DNA of 64,000 bases from Sphingomonas pseudosanguinis (GCF_014196255.1 NZ_JACIDH010000014.1:1-64000); one strand, 5' to 3'; positions 18,390 to 27,941 are shown, counted from the stretch's first letter. The notes: generated from the letters alone by a model not told the origin. Program-made: numbers and translations.

Positions 18390-19151
18390 ATGACCAAGTC
18401 GATGAATGCCGGTGTCCAGCGTCATGCGCCGGGCGCAATATGGCACAAATCGGGCGAACCCCTGCGGGCCGCCGCCCCATCCGCGTCCGCCCGCCCCGAT
18501 CTGTCGCTGGTCACGCCGCCGCTCGCCGAAGCCCATGACGCGCCGCCGGCCGCCGGCCGCCTGGCCTGCGGCCTGCAGGGCTGGGCCGATCGGCTGATCG
18601 CCTCCTGCTCGCTGGTGTCGACGGCCCCGGTCCTCGACGTGCGGGAGTTCGACTGGACCGCGCCTCTGCGCGGACATTGGACCAGCGTGCGCGACGAGGC
18701 GCTGGCGATGGTCGGCGATCAGCGTGAGGCGATGCTGTGGCGGGGCGGGGCGGCCATGCCCGACGCGCTGGCCCGCTGTCCCGACACCGCGACCCTGCTG
18801 GACCATATCCCCGCCCTGGAATCGGCGGCGTTCGTCACCCTGCCCGCCGCGACCCATTGTCCGGCGCGGCGCGGCGTCACCAAGGCACTCATCACCTGCG
18901 ATCTGGCGCTGGCGGTGCCGCGCAGCGGCGATGTGCGGATGCGTGTCCATGACCGCATCGTCCGCTGGGCCGAGGGCGAGACGTTGATGTTCGACGACAG
19001 CGTCTCGCACGAATCATGGAACGAGGCGAACGGCCCCCGGCTGATCCTGCGCGTCCGCTTCGCCCGGCCGCTGCGCCGCCCCGGCCCCTGGCTGGCGCGG
19101 CCCATCCTGACGCTGTTGCGACGTCATTCGGCCGCCCGAGGCCGCTTCTGA
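18390..19151 (+). CDS. Aspartyl/asparaginyl beta-hydroxylase-domain protein with altered metal site
   Basis: The 253-aa protein has a C-terminal region like the AspH/LpxO domain of 2-oxoglutarate oxygenases: LITCDLALAVP (168-177), MRVHDRIVRWAEGETLMFDD, then SHESWNEANGPRLILRVRF with H207 and R217. The usual first iron ligand is the histidine of the HLGL motif; here the aligned residue is D171 in TCDLAL. The second ligand (H207) and the 2-oxoglutarate-binding Arg (R217) remain. The protein may use an altered centre or be inactive. The N-terminal 80 residues are low-complexity. Confidence 0.7.
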   Translation: MTKSMNAGVQRHAPGAIWHKSGEPLRAAAPSASARPDLSLVTPPLAEAHDAPPAAGRLACGLQGWADRLIASCSLVSTAPVLDVREFDWTAPLRGHWTSVRDEALAMVGDQREAMLWRGGAAMPDALARCPDTATLLDHIPALESAAFVTLPAATHCPARRGVTKALITCDLALAVPRSGDVRMRVHDRIVRWAEGETLMFDDSVSHESWNEANGPRLILRVRFARPLRRPGPWLARPILTLLRRHSAARGRF

Positions 19152-19278
19152 CGTCTTGATCGGCATCAAATCCACACGAAACGGCACGGTGCGACGACCG
19201 CGTTAACTTTTCGATAACCCGGCAAAGACAAAGGCGCAAATCACTCTAATATATAGGGTTTTGTGTCATGGAACTGTC

Positions 19279-21075
19279 ATGTTTCTGAAAAGTGTCGCCG
19301 CACGCCTGATCGCGCCGGTGCTCGTGTCGATGCTGTTGCTGGGCGTCCTGTCCGCCGTCACGCTGCGGATCGAGGCGCGGGTGGCCACCGCCAATGCGGC
19401 GGCGACCGATGCCGAGACGGCGATGTTCCGCCTGGCCGAACTGCGCTCGGTCAGCCGCTCGCTGCAACGCGACGCGCTCAACCTGGCGACCGAGGACGAT
19501 GCTGCCGAACGACAGGTGATCCTGGGCAAGTTCACCAAGCGGCTGGGGACGTTCGGCGATGCGCTGACGGCGCTGCGCGACGACCCCACCGGCCGCGCGG
19601 CGACGCCCGACTATCTCGTATCGCAGGCGCGGGTGCGCGACGAACTGGCGATCGTGGGGCGGCTGGCCAATACCGGGGATCGTGTCGGCGCGATGGCGCA
19701 TTTCCGGCAGCGGGTGCGCCCGGCCGAGCGTCGCGCCTCGAAGATCGCCGATGCCAGGATCGATGCCCTCAAAGAGGCAGTCGCCACGCTCCACACCCGC
19801 GCCGATGCGATCGCCGGAGAGGGCCGCCGGGTCCTGATCGGCGCGACCCTGTTGCTCGCCATCGCCGGGCTGGCGACCGGCTTGTTCATGGCGCTGCGCA
19901 CCGTGGTGCGCCCGCTGCACGAGTTGCGCGCCGCGATGGTCGCGCTGGCCGAGGGGCGGGCCGATGCCGTCATTCCGCATGGCGGCCGCGCCGACGAGGT
20001 GGGAGAGATGGCACGGTCGATGGCGGCCTTTCGCGACCAGCTCGCCCAGGCCGAACAGGCCAAGGCGGCTCAGACCGCACTGATCGTCGACAGCATCGGC
20101 GAAGGCCTGTCGGCGCTGGCGAAAGGCGATCTGACCGCGCGGATCGATGCCGAACTCGATGCGCCGTTCGCGCGGCTGAAGGCCGATTTCAACCGCGCGA
20201 TGGATGCGCTGGAGGCGGCGATGGCCTCGGTCGCGGCGGCGGCGGGCGGCATCCATGCGGGGGCGATGGACATCCGCCAGGCCTCGGACGACCTGTCGCA
20301 GCGCACCGAACAACAGGCGGCGGGGCTCGAGGAAACCGCCGCCGCCGTCGATGAGATCACCGCCACCGTCCGCCATGCCGCCGCCAGCGCCACCGAGGCG
20401 GCGCGGGCGGTCGAACGCACCCGGACCGACGCCAGCGAGGGCGGCGCGGTGGTCGACCGCGCCCGCGCCGCGATGGGCGGGATCGAACTGGCCTCAACCG
20501 AGATCGCCGAGATCATCGGCGTGATCGACGGCATCGCCTTCCAGACCAACCTTCTCGCGCTGAACGCCGGGGTCGAGGCGGCGCGCGCCGGCGATGCGGG
20601 CAAGGGCTTCGCGGTCGTCGCCTCCGAAGTCCGTGCGCTCGCCCAGCGTTCGGCGGAGGCGGCGCACAGCGTCAAGGCGCGGATTCTCGCCAGCTCCGAA
20701 CAGGTCCGCGCCGGCGTCGCGCTAGTCGGCCAGACCGGCGAGGCGCTCGACCGGATCAACCAGGGCATGGGCCAGATCGGCACGCTGATGACCGGCATCG
20801 CCGACGATACCGCGCGCCAGGCCGATGGCATGGGCCAGATCAACACCGCCCTGTCCGAGATGGATTCGGTCACCCAGCAGAATGCCGCCATGGTCGAGGA
20901 GGCGACCGCCGCCGCGCGCAGTCTGGCGCAGGAGGCTGAACAGCTGAACCAGGCGGTGTCGCGCTTCCGCCTCGCCGCGATGCCGCCGGCCGCCCCCGTC
21001 CGATCGGTATCGGCCACCCCGATGCAGGCGGTACGGCGGCGCGCGGCCAATGACGGCGGGTGGTCGGCCTTTTGA
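19279..21075 (+). CDS. Methyl-accepting chemotaxis protein
   Basis: The 598-aa receptor has an N-terminal transmembrane helix ([21 protein letters not shown]), a periplasmic four-helix sensor region to about 185, a second helix ([20 protein letters not shown], about 188-207), a HAMP domain and a long cytoplasmic signalling domain. The hairpin tip reads [26 protein letters not shown], the CheA/CheW contact. No NWETF-type CheR/CheB tether is seen at the C-terminus. ATG at 19279 is used. No che genes are nearby, so it signals to a cluster encoded elsewhere. Confidence 0.9.
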   Translation: MFLKSVAARLIAPVLVSMLLLGVLSAVTLRIEARVATANAAATDAETAMFRLAELRSVSRSLQRDALNLATEDDAAERQVILGKFTKRLGTFGDALTALRDDPTGRAATPDYLVSQARVRDELAIVGRLANTGDRVGAMAHFRQRVRPAERRASKIADARIDALKEAVATLHTRADAIAGEGRRVLIGATLLLAIAGLATGLFMALRTVVRPLHELRAAMVALAEGRADAVIPHGGRADEVGEMARSMAAFRDQLAQAEQAKAAQTALIVDSIGEGLSALAKGDLTARIDAELDAPFARLKADFNRAMDALEAAMASVAAAAGGIHAGAMDIRQASDDLSQRTEQQAAGLEETAAAVDEITATVRHAAASATEAARAVERTRTDASEGGAVVDRARAAMGGIELASTEIAEIIGVIDGIAFQTNLLALNAGVEAARAGDAGKGFAVVASEVRALAQRSAEAAHSVKARILASSEQVRAGVALVGQTGEALDRINQGMGQIGTLMTGIADDTARQADGMGQINTALSEMDSVTQQNAAMVEEATAAARSLAQEAEQLNQAVSRFRLAAMPPAAPVRSVSATPMQAVRRRAANDGGWSAF

Positions 21076-21172
21076 CCGCCACTCGCATCATGGCCCACCC
21101 GCATCATGACTTGGCGTCGCGAAACGCATCCTTTCCGCCTGCCCGCTTGATCCCCGACGCCGGGCGGGCCAC

Positions 21173-21754
21173 ATGGCGGTCATGCTGATCGAGACCGAAC
21201 CGACGCCCAACCCGGCGACGCTGAAATTCCTGCCCGGCCGCAAGGTCATGGACAGCGGCACCCGCGACTTCGCCTCGCCCGAGGAAGCCGCCGCCAGCCC
21301 GCTGGCCGAGGCGATCTTCAACTTGGGGGATGTGACCGGCGTGTTCTTCGGCCGCGACTTCGTCTCGGTCACGGTCGCCCCCGGCACCGACTGGTCGGAG
21401 GTAAAGCCCGATGTACTCGGCATCCTGCTCGACCATTTCTCGGCGCAGATGCCGCTGTTCAAACAGGGCGCGGCCGATTTTGCGGTGCCGGGCGAGGAAG
21501 AGGCGTTCAGCGACGATCCCGCCGATGCCGACATCGTCGCGCAGATTCGCGAACTGATCGACACGCGGGTGCGGCCGGCCGTCGCCAATGACGGTGGCGA
21601 CATCGTCTATCGCGGGTTCGACAAGGGCAAGGTCTATCTCAAGATGCAGGGCGCCTGCGCCGGTTGCCCCTCCTCGACCGCGACGCTGAAGAACGGCATC
21701 GAGCAGCTGCTGCGTCACTATGTTCCCGAAGTCACCGAAGTCAGGGCGGTCTGA
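21173..21754 (+). CDS. NifU-like Fe-S cluster scaffold protein
   Basis: The 193-aa protein has an N-terminal Nfu_N domain (ETEPTPNPATLKFLPGRKVM, with VTGVFFGRDFVSVT) and a C-terminal NifU domain with the cluster-binding CxxC at C162 and C165 (ACAGCPSSTATLKNGIE). It should carry and deliver Fe-S clusters to target apoproteins. ATG at 21173 is used; ATG at 21182 is also possible. Its stop overlaps the following nitroreductase gene by one base. Confidence 0.9.
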   Translation: MAVMLIETEPTPNPATLKFLPGRKVMDSGTRDFASPEEAAASPLAEAIFNLGDVTGVFFGRDFVSVTVAPGTDWSEVKPDVLGILLDHFSAQMPLFKQGAADFAVPGEEEAFSDDPADADIVAQIRELIDTRVRPAVANDGGDIVYRGFDKGKVYLKMQGACAGCPSSTATLKNGIEQLLRHYVPEVTEVRAV

Positions 21755-22344
21755 TGAACCCGATCGACGACGCCAGCCTCGACCGGCTGTTCCGCGAAGG
21801 CCGCACCTTCAACCATTATCTCGACACGCCCGTCGGCGAGGATGAGATTCGGGCGATCTGGGATCTGATGAAGATGCCGCCGACCTCGACCAACCAGAGC
21901 CCGGCGCGCATGGTCTGGTGCCTGAGCCAGGAGGCCAAGGACAAGCTGGCCGATTGCGCGACGGGCAGCAACCCGGACAAGATCCGCGCCGCGCCCGCCG
22001 CCGTCATCATCGGCATGGACGTGGACTTCCACGAGAATTTGCCGCAGCTCTTCCCGCATGTGGATGCCAAGAGCTGGTTCGACGGCAATACCGAACTGCG
22101 CGAGGCGTCGGCCTTCCGCAACAGCTCGCTCCAGGGGGCCTATCTGATCCTCGCCGCGCGGGCGCTGGGGCTGGATACGGGCGCGATGTCGGGCTTTGAT
22201 CAGGGCGCGGTCGACAAGGCGTTCTTCGCCGACCAGCCGGGCGTGCGGTCGAACTTCATCGCGACCATCGGCTATGGCGATCGCAGCACGCTGCACCCGC
22301 GCAATCCCCGGCTCGCGTTCGAGCAGGCCAATCGGATCGCCTGA
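21754..22344 (+). CDS. Nitroreductase family protein, RutE/malonic semialdehyde reductase-like
   Basis: The 196-aa FMN-dependent oxidoreductase resembles RutE, which reduces malonic semialdehyde in the Rut pyrimidine pathway. Matching blocks are LDRLFREGRTFNHYLDTPV, MKMPPTSTNQSPARMVW, NSSLQGAYLILAARALGLDTG and GYGDRSTLHPRNPRLAFEQ. No other rut genes are near, so the physiological substrate may differ. It overlaps the upstream scaffold gene by one base and is followed by tsaB after 7 bp. Confidence 0.85.
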   Translation: MNPIDDASLDRLFREGRTFNHYLDTPVGEDEIRAIWDLMKMPPTSTNQSPARMVWCLSQEAKDKLADCATGSNPDKIRAAPAAVIIGMDVDFHENLPQLFPHVDAKSWFDGNTELREASAFRNSSLQGAYLILAARALGLDTGAMSGFDQGAVDKAFFADQPGVRSNFIATIGYGDRSTLHPRNPRLAFEQANRIA

Positions 22345-22351
22345 GCCGCAC

Positions 22352-22993
22352 TTGCGCACGCTGGTCATCGATACCGCCACCGCCGCCTGCTCGGTCGCCC
22401 TTCTCGACGGCGACCGGGTGATCGCGCGCGCCCATGACGTGGTCGGGCGCGGCCATGCCGAAAAGCTGGTGCCGATGATCGCCGCGCTGCCGGATGGCGG
22501 CCGGGCGGAGCGCATCTGGGTCGATTGCGGCCCCGGCAGTTTCACCGGCATCCGCGTCGGCATCGCGGCGGCGCGCGGGCTGGCGCTGGGCTGGGGCGTG
22601 ACCGCGACCGGGTATAACTCGCTCGCGCTGGTCGCGGCCGCCGCCTTCGCCGCCTGCGATGACGACGCCGTGTCGGTCGTGCTGGAGGGCGGGCATGGCG
22701 AGGTCTTCGTCCAGGCCTTCGCGCGCGACCTGACGCCGCTGACCGGCTTCGCCTCGATGAAGCCCGACGCGGCGCTGGCCGCGCTGGATGGCCGGGTCGC
22801 GGTGGGTAACGGCGTGCGGTGGCTGACCGCGCTGTCACCCGATCTGCCGGCCATCGAGGCGCTGCCCGATGCGGCCGAAGCATGGCGCCTGCCCCCCGAG
22901 CTGACCGCGCTGCCCCCGCGCCCGGTCTATGGCCGCGCGCCCGATGCCAAGCTGCCCGGCGGCATCACACCGCCCGAGGCCGGCGCCACCTGA
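22352..22993 (+). CDS. tsaB: tRNA threonylcarbamoyladenosine biosynthesis protein TsaB
   Basis: TsaB partners TsaD and TsaE in making t6A37 on ANN-decoding tRNAs. The 213-aa product starts at a TTG (LRTLVIDTATAACSVALLDG) seven bases after the nitroreductase stop. It shows the ASKHA fold motifs IDTATAACS and VDCGPGSFTGIRVGIAAARGLALG. No ATG or GTG is found at a suitable place, so TTG is the likely start. Its TGA overlaps the rimI ATG by one base. Confidence 0.9.
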   Translation: MRTLVIDTATAACSVALLDGDRVIARAHDVVGRGHAEKLVPMIAALPDGGRAERIWVDCGPGSFTGIRVGIAAARGLALGWGVTATGYNSLALVAAAAFAACDDDAVSVVLEGGHGEVFVQAFARDLTPLTGFASMKPDAALAALDGRVAVGNGVRWLTALSPDLPAIEALPDAAEAWRLPPELTALPPRPVYGRAPDAKLPGGITPPEAGAT

Positions 22994-23463
22994 TGGCCAG
23001 CCTCAGCCTCTCGTTGCGTCCCGGTGACGCGCGCGACGCCGGGGCGGTCGAGGCGGTGATGGCCGCCGCCTTCGACCCGCAATGGGGCGAAGCCTGGACG
23101 CGTTCGCAGCTGCTGGGCGTGATGGCGCTGCCCGGCATCCAGCTGATCCTGGCGGAGATGGGCCAGGAACCCGCCGGCTTCGCGCTGGTGCGCTCGGTGA
23201 TGGATGAGGCCGAATTGCTGCTGCTCGGCGTCGTGCCCGACCATCGGCGCAGCGGCGTCGCCAGCGCTTTGGTCGAACGCGTGATGCACGACTGCGCCGC
23301 CGCCGGGGTGGTGACGCTGCATCTCGAGGTCCGCGCCAATAACCCCGCCGTGCACTTCTATACCCGCCACGGCTTCGCCAAATGCGGCGAGCGGCGCAAC
23401 TATTACAAGGGCGCGGACGGGCGCCATTACGACGCGCATACCTATCAGCGGGCCATCGGCTGA
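22993..23463 (+). CDS. rimI: Ribosomal-protein-alanine N-acetyltransferase, RimI-like
   Basis: The 156-aa GNAT protein has LLLLGVVPDHRRSGVASALVERVM (acetyl-CoA binding), LHLEVRANNPAVHFYTRHGF and KCGERRNYY, which match RimI, the enzyme acetylating the N-terminus of ribosomal protein S18. Adjacency to tsaB is the usual bacterial order. It overlaps tsaB by one base. Confidence 0.9.
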   Translation: MASLSLSLRPGDARDAGAVEAVMAAAFDPQWGEAWTRSQLLGVMALPGIQLILAEMGQEPAGFALVRSVMDEAELLLLGVVPDHRRSGVASALVERVMHDCAAAGVVTLHLEVRANNPAVHFYTRHGFAKCGERRNYYKGADGRHYDAHTYQRAIG

Positions 23464-23484
23464 GCCGATCACGCTATCCGAGTT

Positions 23485-23513
23485 ATTGCGAGTCGCTATC
23501 CTCTTTTCGCAAT
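23485..23513. promoter_or_regulatory. ATTGCGA/TCGCAAT inverted repeat upstream of fur
   Basis: ATTGCGA (23485-23491) and TCGCAAT (23507-23513) form a perfect interrupted palindrome about 47 bp before fur. TTGCGA-type half-sites occur in alphaproteobacterial Fur/Irr boxes, so autoregulation is possible. The 15-bp spacer is longer than in a standard box. Confidence 0.3.
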
Positions 23514-23559
23514 TAGCCTTTGCGCGTAGAGAGGGGCCAGCCCGAGGAGTTTGAATATC

Positions 23560-23982
23560 ATGGCCCGCAAGATCGATCTCGAAGCGCTGTGCGCACAAAA
23601 GGGACTGCGCATTACCGAACAGCGTCGCGTGATCGCCCGCGTCCTGTCGGAGGCGGAGGACCATCCGGACGTGGAAAAGGTCTATGAGCGCGCCGCCAAG
23701 ATCGATCCCGGCATCTCGATCGCGACCGTATACCGCACCGTCCGCCTGTTCGAAGAAGCGGGCATCCTGGACCGCCACGATTTCGGCGACGGCCGCGCCC
23801 GCTACGAGCCCTCGCCCGAGGCGCATCACGACCATCTGATCGATGTCGAGACCGGCCGCGTGATCGAGTTCGTCGACCCGGAACTGGAACAGCTGCAAAA
23901 GGCGATCGCCGAGAAGCTGGGCTTCCGCCTGGTCGACCACCGCATGGAACTCTACGGCGTCAGCCTCGACCGCAAGAGTTGA
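23560..23982 (+). CDS. fur: Ferric uptake regulator family protein
   Basis: The 140-aa repressor has the winged-helix N-terminal domain (LRITEQRRVIARVLSEAEDHPDVEKVYERA and ISIATVYRTVRLFEEAGIL) and a metal-binding/dimerisation domain with EAHHDHLIDVETGRVIEF. The usual C-terminal CxxC zinc pair of E. coli Fur is absent, as in many alphaproteobacterial Fur/Mur proteins, so it may respond to iron or manganese. ATG at 23560 is preceded by CGAGGAG; a TTG nine bases upstream is less likely. plsC starts on its stop codon. Confidence 0.9.
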   Translation: MARKIDLEALCAQKGLRITEQRRVIARVLSEAEDHPDVEKVYERAAKIDPGISIATVYRTVRLFEEAGILDRHDFGDGRARYEPSPEAHHDHLIDVETGRVIEFVDPELEQLQKAIAEKLGFRLVDHRMELYGVSLDRKS

Positions 23983-24728
23983 TGGCCGTCATCGCCCATC
24001 GCGATGCCGACAGCAAAGGCGGCCTGCGTGCAGCGGGTCGCCTTTCGTGTATCGTCGCCGCGCTGCTGATCGCGCTGCCGCTGCACGGCGCGTGGCGGCT
24101 GGTGGGGCGCGCCTCGCCCTGGCCGCGCCGTTTCCTGCGGCGGGTCGCGGTGATCCTGGGCGCGGACATCCGGGTCGTCGGGCAGCCGCTTCACCGCGAC
24201 GTGATGATCGCGGCCAACCATCTCAGCTGGTTCGACATATTGCTGCTGGCGGGTACGGCGGGAACGCGGTTCGTCGCCAAGGCCGAGGTCGCCGCGCTGC
24301 CGCTGATCGGATGGCTGGCGGGGCTGAACCGGACGGTCTTCGTCGCGCGCGGCGACCGGCTGGGCGTCGGCGATCAGGTGGCGAGCATCCGCGCAGCACT
24401 GGCCGAGCATCAGCCGATCGCGATCTTTCCCGAGGGGACCACCGGCGACGATCTGGACCTCCTGCCCTTCAAGCCCGCCCTGTTCGCCGCGCTGGTGCCG
24501 CCGGTGCCGGGCATCCGCATCCAGCCGGTCAGGATCGATTACGGCGCGGCAGCTGGCGACCTCGCCTGGCTGGGCACCGATCCCGGCGACGCCCATGCCC
24601 GGCGCGTGCTGCGCCGGCCGGGGCGGTTCAGCGTGACGCTGCACTATCTGGACCCGTTCGATCCCGCCGATCATCCCGATCGCAAAGCCCTGGCCGCCGA
24701 GGCCCGCGCACGGATCGCCAACGCCTGA
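23982..24728 (+). CDS. plsC: 1-acyl-sn-glycerol-3-phosphate acyltransferase
   Basis: PlsC acylates lysophosphatidic acid to phosphatidic acid at the inner membrane. The 248-aa protein has a hydrophobic N-terminal segment (LSCIVAALLIALPLHGAW), the catalytic NHLSWFD (NHxxxxD), and IFPEGTTGD in the substrate-binding block. The start ATG overlaps the fur stop by one base. It is likely transcribed with fur. Confidence 0.9.
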   Translation: MAVIAHRDADSKGGLRAAGRLSCIVAALLIALPLHGAWRLVGRASPWPRRFLRRVAVILGADIRVVGQPLHRDVMIAANHLSWFDILLLAGTAGTRFVAKAEVAALPLIGWLAGLNRTVFVARGDRLGVGDQVASIRAALAEHQPIAIFPEGTTGDDLDLLPFKPALFAALVPPVPGIRIQPVRIDYGAAAGDLAWLGTDPGDAHARRVLRRPGRFSVTLHYLDPFDPADHPDRKALAAEARARIANA

Positions 24729-24746
24729 TTTTAAAGCCGTTCACAT

Positions 24747-24866
24747 TCCTCCCCTGCAAGGGGAGAGGGACCAGCGAAGCTGGTGGAGGGGTATCACCCC
24801 TATCGAGAGCGTGACACCCCTCCGTCAGGGCTTCGCCCTGCCACCTCCCCTTGCAGGGGAGGAATA
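24747..24866. repeat. Inverted CTCCCCTGCAAGGGGAG repeat pair
   Basis: TTCCTCCCCTGCAAGGGGAG (about 24746-24765) and CCTCCCCTTGCAGGGGAGG (about 24844-24862) form a large inverted arrangement between plsC and miaB. CCAGCGAAGCTGG and CAGGGCTTCGCCCTG hairpins lie inside. Confidence 0.7.
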
Positions 24867-24910
24867 GGGGAACGCTGGCGAGCATGACCGTTTTGCGATA
24901 AGGGGCGCGG

Positions 24911-26233
24911 ATGCCCGCATCCCCCAAGACCTTTCACGTCAAGTCCTTCGGCTGTCAGATGAACGTCTATGACGGCGAGCGCATGGCCGAGCTGATGGCC
25001 GCGCAAGGCCTGACGACGACCGACGATGCCAGTGCCGCCGATCTGGTGGTGCTCAACACCTGCCACATTCGTGAGCGCGCGACTGAGCGGGTCTATTCGG
25101 AGATCGGCCGGCTGCGCAAGGACGCGGGCGAACAGGGCCGCAAGCCGATGATCGCGGTCGCCGGCTGCGTCGCGCAGGCGGAAGGCGAGGAAATCGTCCG
25201 CCGCGCCAAGGTCGATGTGGTTGTCGGCCCGCAGGCCTATCACAACCTGCCCGATCTGGTTGCCAAGGCGGCGGCAGGCGAGGCCGCGCTCGACACCGAC
25301 ATGCCGGTCGAGTCGAAGTTCGCGCATCTGCCGGGCCGCCGCAAGGTGAACCCCTCGGCGTTCCTGACGGTGCAGGAAGGCTGCGACAAATTCTGCACCT
25401 ATTGCGTCGTGCCCTATACGCGCGGCGCGGAGGTCAGCCGCTCCTATTCGGCGATCATGGACGAGGCGCGGTCGCTGGTCGATGCCGGTGCGCGCGAGAT
25501 CACGCTGCTGGGTCAGAACGTCAATGCCTGGAACGACGCCGACGATCGCGGCCTGCATGGCCTGATCCGCGAGATGGACCGGATTCCGGGGCTGCACCGC
25601 ATCCGCTATACGACCAGCCACCCCAACGACATGACGCAGGGGTTGATCGATGCGCACCGCGATGTCGAAAGCCTGATGCCGTTCCTCCATCTGCCGGTCC
25701 AGTCGGGGAGCGACCGCATCCTGAAGGCGATGAACCGCCAGCATAGCCGCGACAGCTATATGCGGCTGATGGACCGGGTGCGCGCGGTACGGCCCGACAT
25801 CGCGCTGTCGGGCGACTTCATCGTCGGTTTCCCCGGAGAAACCGAACAAGACTTCGCCGACACGCTGAGCCTGGTCGACGCGATGGGCTATGCCCAGGCG
25901 TTCAGCTTCAAATACTCGCCCCGCCCCGGCACGCCCGCCGCCTCCATGGACGATCAGGTGCCGGCCGAAGTGATGGACGAGCGGCTCCAGCGGCTGCAGG
26001 CGTCGCTCAACCGCGACCAGCACGCCTTCAACATGGCGAGCGTCGGCCGGAGCTGCACCGTCCTGATCGAACGGCGCGGCAAGCTGCCCGGCCAGATGCT
26101 CGGTAAGTCGCCCTGGCTCCAGTCGGTCCACCTGATCGGCGACCATCAGATCGGTGACCTGGTCGAAGTCGAACTGGTCGCCGCCGGCCCCAACTCGCTG
26201 ACCGGACAAGCGAAGGTGAAGGCTGCGGCGTAA
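24911..26233 (+). CDS. miaB: tRNA-2-methylthio-N6-dimethylallyladenosine synthase
   Basis: MiaB is a radical-SAM methylthiotransferase modifying i6A37 of tRNA. The 440-aa protein has UPF0004 cysteines in [15 protein letters not shown] and AGCVAQ for the auxiliary cluster. It also has the radical-SAM motif CDKFCTYC and a C-terminal TRAM domain (about 375-440). Position upstream of phoH-ybeY-corC is the standard proteobacterial order. Confidence 0.95.
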   Translation: MPASPKTFHVKSFGCQMNVYDGERMAELMAAQGLTTTDDASAADLVVLNTCHIRERATERVYSEIGRLRKDAGEQGRKPMIAVAGCVAQAEGEEIVRRAKVDVVVGPQAYHNLPDLVAKAAAGEAALDTDMPVESKFAHLPGRRKVNPSAFLTVQEGCDKFCTYCVVPYTRGAEVSRSYSAIMDEARSLVDAGAREITLLGQNVNAWNDADDRGLHGLIREMDRIPGLHRIRYTTSHPNDMTQGLIDAHRDVESLMPFLHLPVQSGSDRILKAMNRQHSRDSYMRLMDRVRAVRPDIALSGDFIVGFPGETEQDFADTLSLVDAMGYAQAFSFKYSPRPGTPAASMDDQVPAEVMDERLQRLQASLNRDQHAFNMASVGRSCTVLIERRGKLPGQMLGKSPWLQSVHLIGDHQIGDLVEVELVAAGPNSLTGQAKVKAAA

Positions 26234-26261
26234 CTCCGCCCCGTCCGCATCCTCGACCGCC

Positions 26262-26284
26262 GTTCAGGCTGAGCGAAGCCCACG
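26262..26284. repeat. Truncated copy of the GTTCAGGCTGAGCGAAG repeat
   Basis: CCGTTCAGGCTGAGCGAAGC followed directly by CCACGC lacks the usual TCGAAG segment, so this copy is shortened by about 6 bp relative to the others. Confidence 0.6.
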
Positions 26285-26298
26285 CTCGCACTTCCGCG

Positions 26299-26455
26299 AT
26301 TTTGTTCGCGCGGAGACGCGGAGATGTCTCGCCCGCTGATAGTGTATCCAGCACTCGTAGTTGGAAGACATTTTTCGAACGCCTGACGCAGACAGGCCAA
26401 GATTGCGGCTGGATACACCCTCTCCGCGCCTCCGCGTCTCCGCGCGAACCAAAAT
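26299..26455. repeat. Long imperfect inverted repeat (hairpin element) between miaB and phoH
   Basis: Left arm ATTTTGTTCGCGCGGAGACG (26299 on) matches the reverse complement of the right arm ending at 26455 (CTCCGCGTCTCCGCGCGAAC, then CAAAAT). Inside, GTGTATCCAGC (26342-26352) pairs with GCTGGATACAC (26408-26418). A second GC-rich inverted pair (CGCGCAGAGGCGCAGAGG and CCTCCGCGCCGCTGCGCG) follows to about 26570. The 425-bp gap holds these and no gene. Confidence 0.6.
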
Positions 26456-26658
26456 CTTCTCAATCGCGCAGAGGCGCAGAGGAAGAAGAATGTCTTCCGA
26501 CTGAAACGGAGGGCTCTTCTTCTCCGCTTCCTCCGCGCCCTCCGCGCCGCTGCGCGCAAAAAACTGTCTTCCCGTCACACCCATGTCACGCAATTTCGCT
26601 GGCGTTCCGATCCTCGCCACCCCATCTTGGGGGAACCTACTGACGGTGAAAGGACCGC

Positions 26659-27657
26659 ATGAGCCGCAAGCCCCTCCCCGCCCAGGCCGGTGAACGCAGC
26701 CGGGCGGAACTCAGCTTCGACAAGCCGCAAGTGCTGGCGCAGCTGTTCGGCCAATATGACCGCAATCTGGTCGCATTGGAGAATCGATTGGGCGTCTACA
26801 TCACCGCGCGCGGCAACCGCGTCGGGCTGGAGGGGACCGCCGAGCAGGTCGCGCTGGCCCGCGACGTGCTGAACGACCTGTACGCGCGTATCCAGCGCGG
26901 CGAGGAGGTCGATACCGGGCTGGTCGACGCCGCGATCGCGATGGCCTCCGAACCGACGCTCGACGGCATACTCAGCGCCGAACGCACCTCCGCCCCGCCG
27001 ATCATGATCCGCACGCGCAAGAAGACGATCGTGCCGCGCACCCCCGCCCAGGCGCATTATATGAAGGAGCTCGTGTCCAACGACATGATCTTCGCGCTGG
27101 GACCGGCGGGCACCGGCAAGACCTATCTGGCGGTGGCGCAGGCGGTGGCGCAGCTCATCACCGGATCGGTCCAACGGCTGATCCTGTCGCGCCCGGCGGT
27201 CGAGGCGGGCGAGAAGCTGGGCTTCCTGCCCGGCGACATGAAGGAGAAGGTCGATCCCTATCTCCGCCCGCTCTACGACGCGCTGCATGACTGCCTGCCC
27301 GCCGAGCAGGTGGAACGGCGGATCGCCAGCGGCGAGATCGAGATCGCGCCGATCGCCTTCATGCGCGGCCGGACGCTGGCCGACGCCTTCGTCATCCTCG
27401 ACGAGGCGCAGAACACCACGCCGGCGCAGATGAAGATGTTCCTGACCCGCTTCGGCCAGAACAGCCGTATGGTCATCTGCGGCGACCCCAACCAGGTCGA
27501 CCTGCCCGGCGGCGTGCCCGCCTCCGGCCTGGCCGATGCGGTGCGTCGCCTGGAGGGGATCGAGGGGATCGCCATGAGCCGCTTCACCGCCGCCGACGTC
27601 GTCCGCCACCCGATCGTCGGGCGCATCGTCGACGCCTATGAAGGGCCGAACGCCTGA
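26659..27657 (+). CDS. phoH: PhoH-like ATPase
   Basis: The 332-aa PhoH family P-loop protein has Walker A GPAGTGKT (148-155), Walker B AFVILDEAQNTT and RFGQNSRMVICGDPNQVDLPG, plus a KH-like N-terminal part. Family members are linked to RNA metabolism and phosphate starvation; the biochemical role is not settled. In many proteobacteria ybeY follows directly, but here vapBC is inserted 14 bp after the stop. Confidence 0.9.
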   Translation: MSRKPLPAQAGERSRAELSFDKPQVLAQLFGQYDRNLVALENRLGVYITARGNRVGLEGTAEQVALARDVLNDLYARIQRGEEVDTGLVDAAIAMASEPTLDGILSAERTSAPPIMIRTRKKTIVPRTPAQAHYMKELVSNDMIFALGPAGTGKTYLAVAQAVAQLITGSVQRLILSRPAVEAGEKLGFLPGDMKEKVDPYLRPLYDALHDCLPAEQVERRIASGEIEIAPIAFMRGRTLADAFVILDEAQNTTPAQMKMFLTRFGQNSRMVICGDPNQVDLPGGVPASGLADAVRRLEGIEGIAMSRFTAADVVRHPIVGRIVDAYEGPNA

Positions 27658-27671
27658 GATAGGATGCGCGC

Positions 27672-27941
27672 ATGGCCGAACGCGATCCCTATCCCCCGCT
27701 GACGCTGGGCACCGACACGCGCGAGCAGGTCGCGCGCGCGGCCCGGCGTCTGGGCGTCAGCGAGGAGGAGGCGATTCGGCGGGCGCTCGCGGAACTGCTG
27801 GTCAAGGCCGAGCCTGACCAAATGGAGCGACGCCCCTTGCGCGACGTCATTGCGGAACTGCACCGCACCTCGGCGTTGCCGCCACCGACCGGCATCGTCA
27901 TCGACAAGGCATTTTACGACGATCTTTCAGGCGGCCTGTGA
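27672..27941 (+). CDS. vapB: VapB-type antitoxin
   Basis: The 89-aa protein has a ribbon-helix-helix-like region (LTLGTDTREQVARAARRLGVSEEEAIRRALAELL), as in PSK-type VapB antitoxins, and a C-terminal tail (DKAFYDDLSGGL) likely to bind the toxin. It overlaps vapC by 4 bp (GTGA), the normal TA arrangement. It should repress its own promoter, but I see no obvious promoter in the 14-bp gap after phoH, so expression may depend on the phoH transcript. Confidence 0.8.
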   Translation: MAERDPYPPLTLGTDTREQVARAARRLGVSEEEAIRRALAELLVKAEPDQMERRPLRDVIAELHRTSALPPPTGIVIDKAFYDDLSGGL

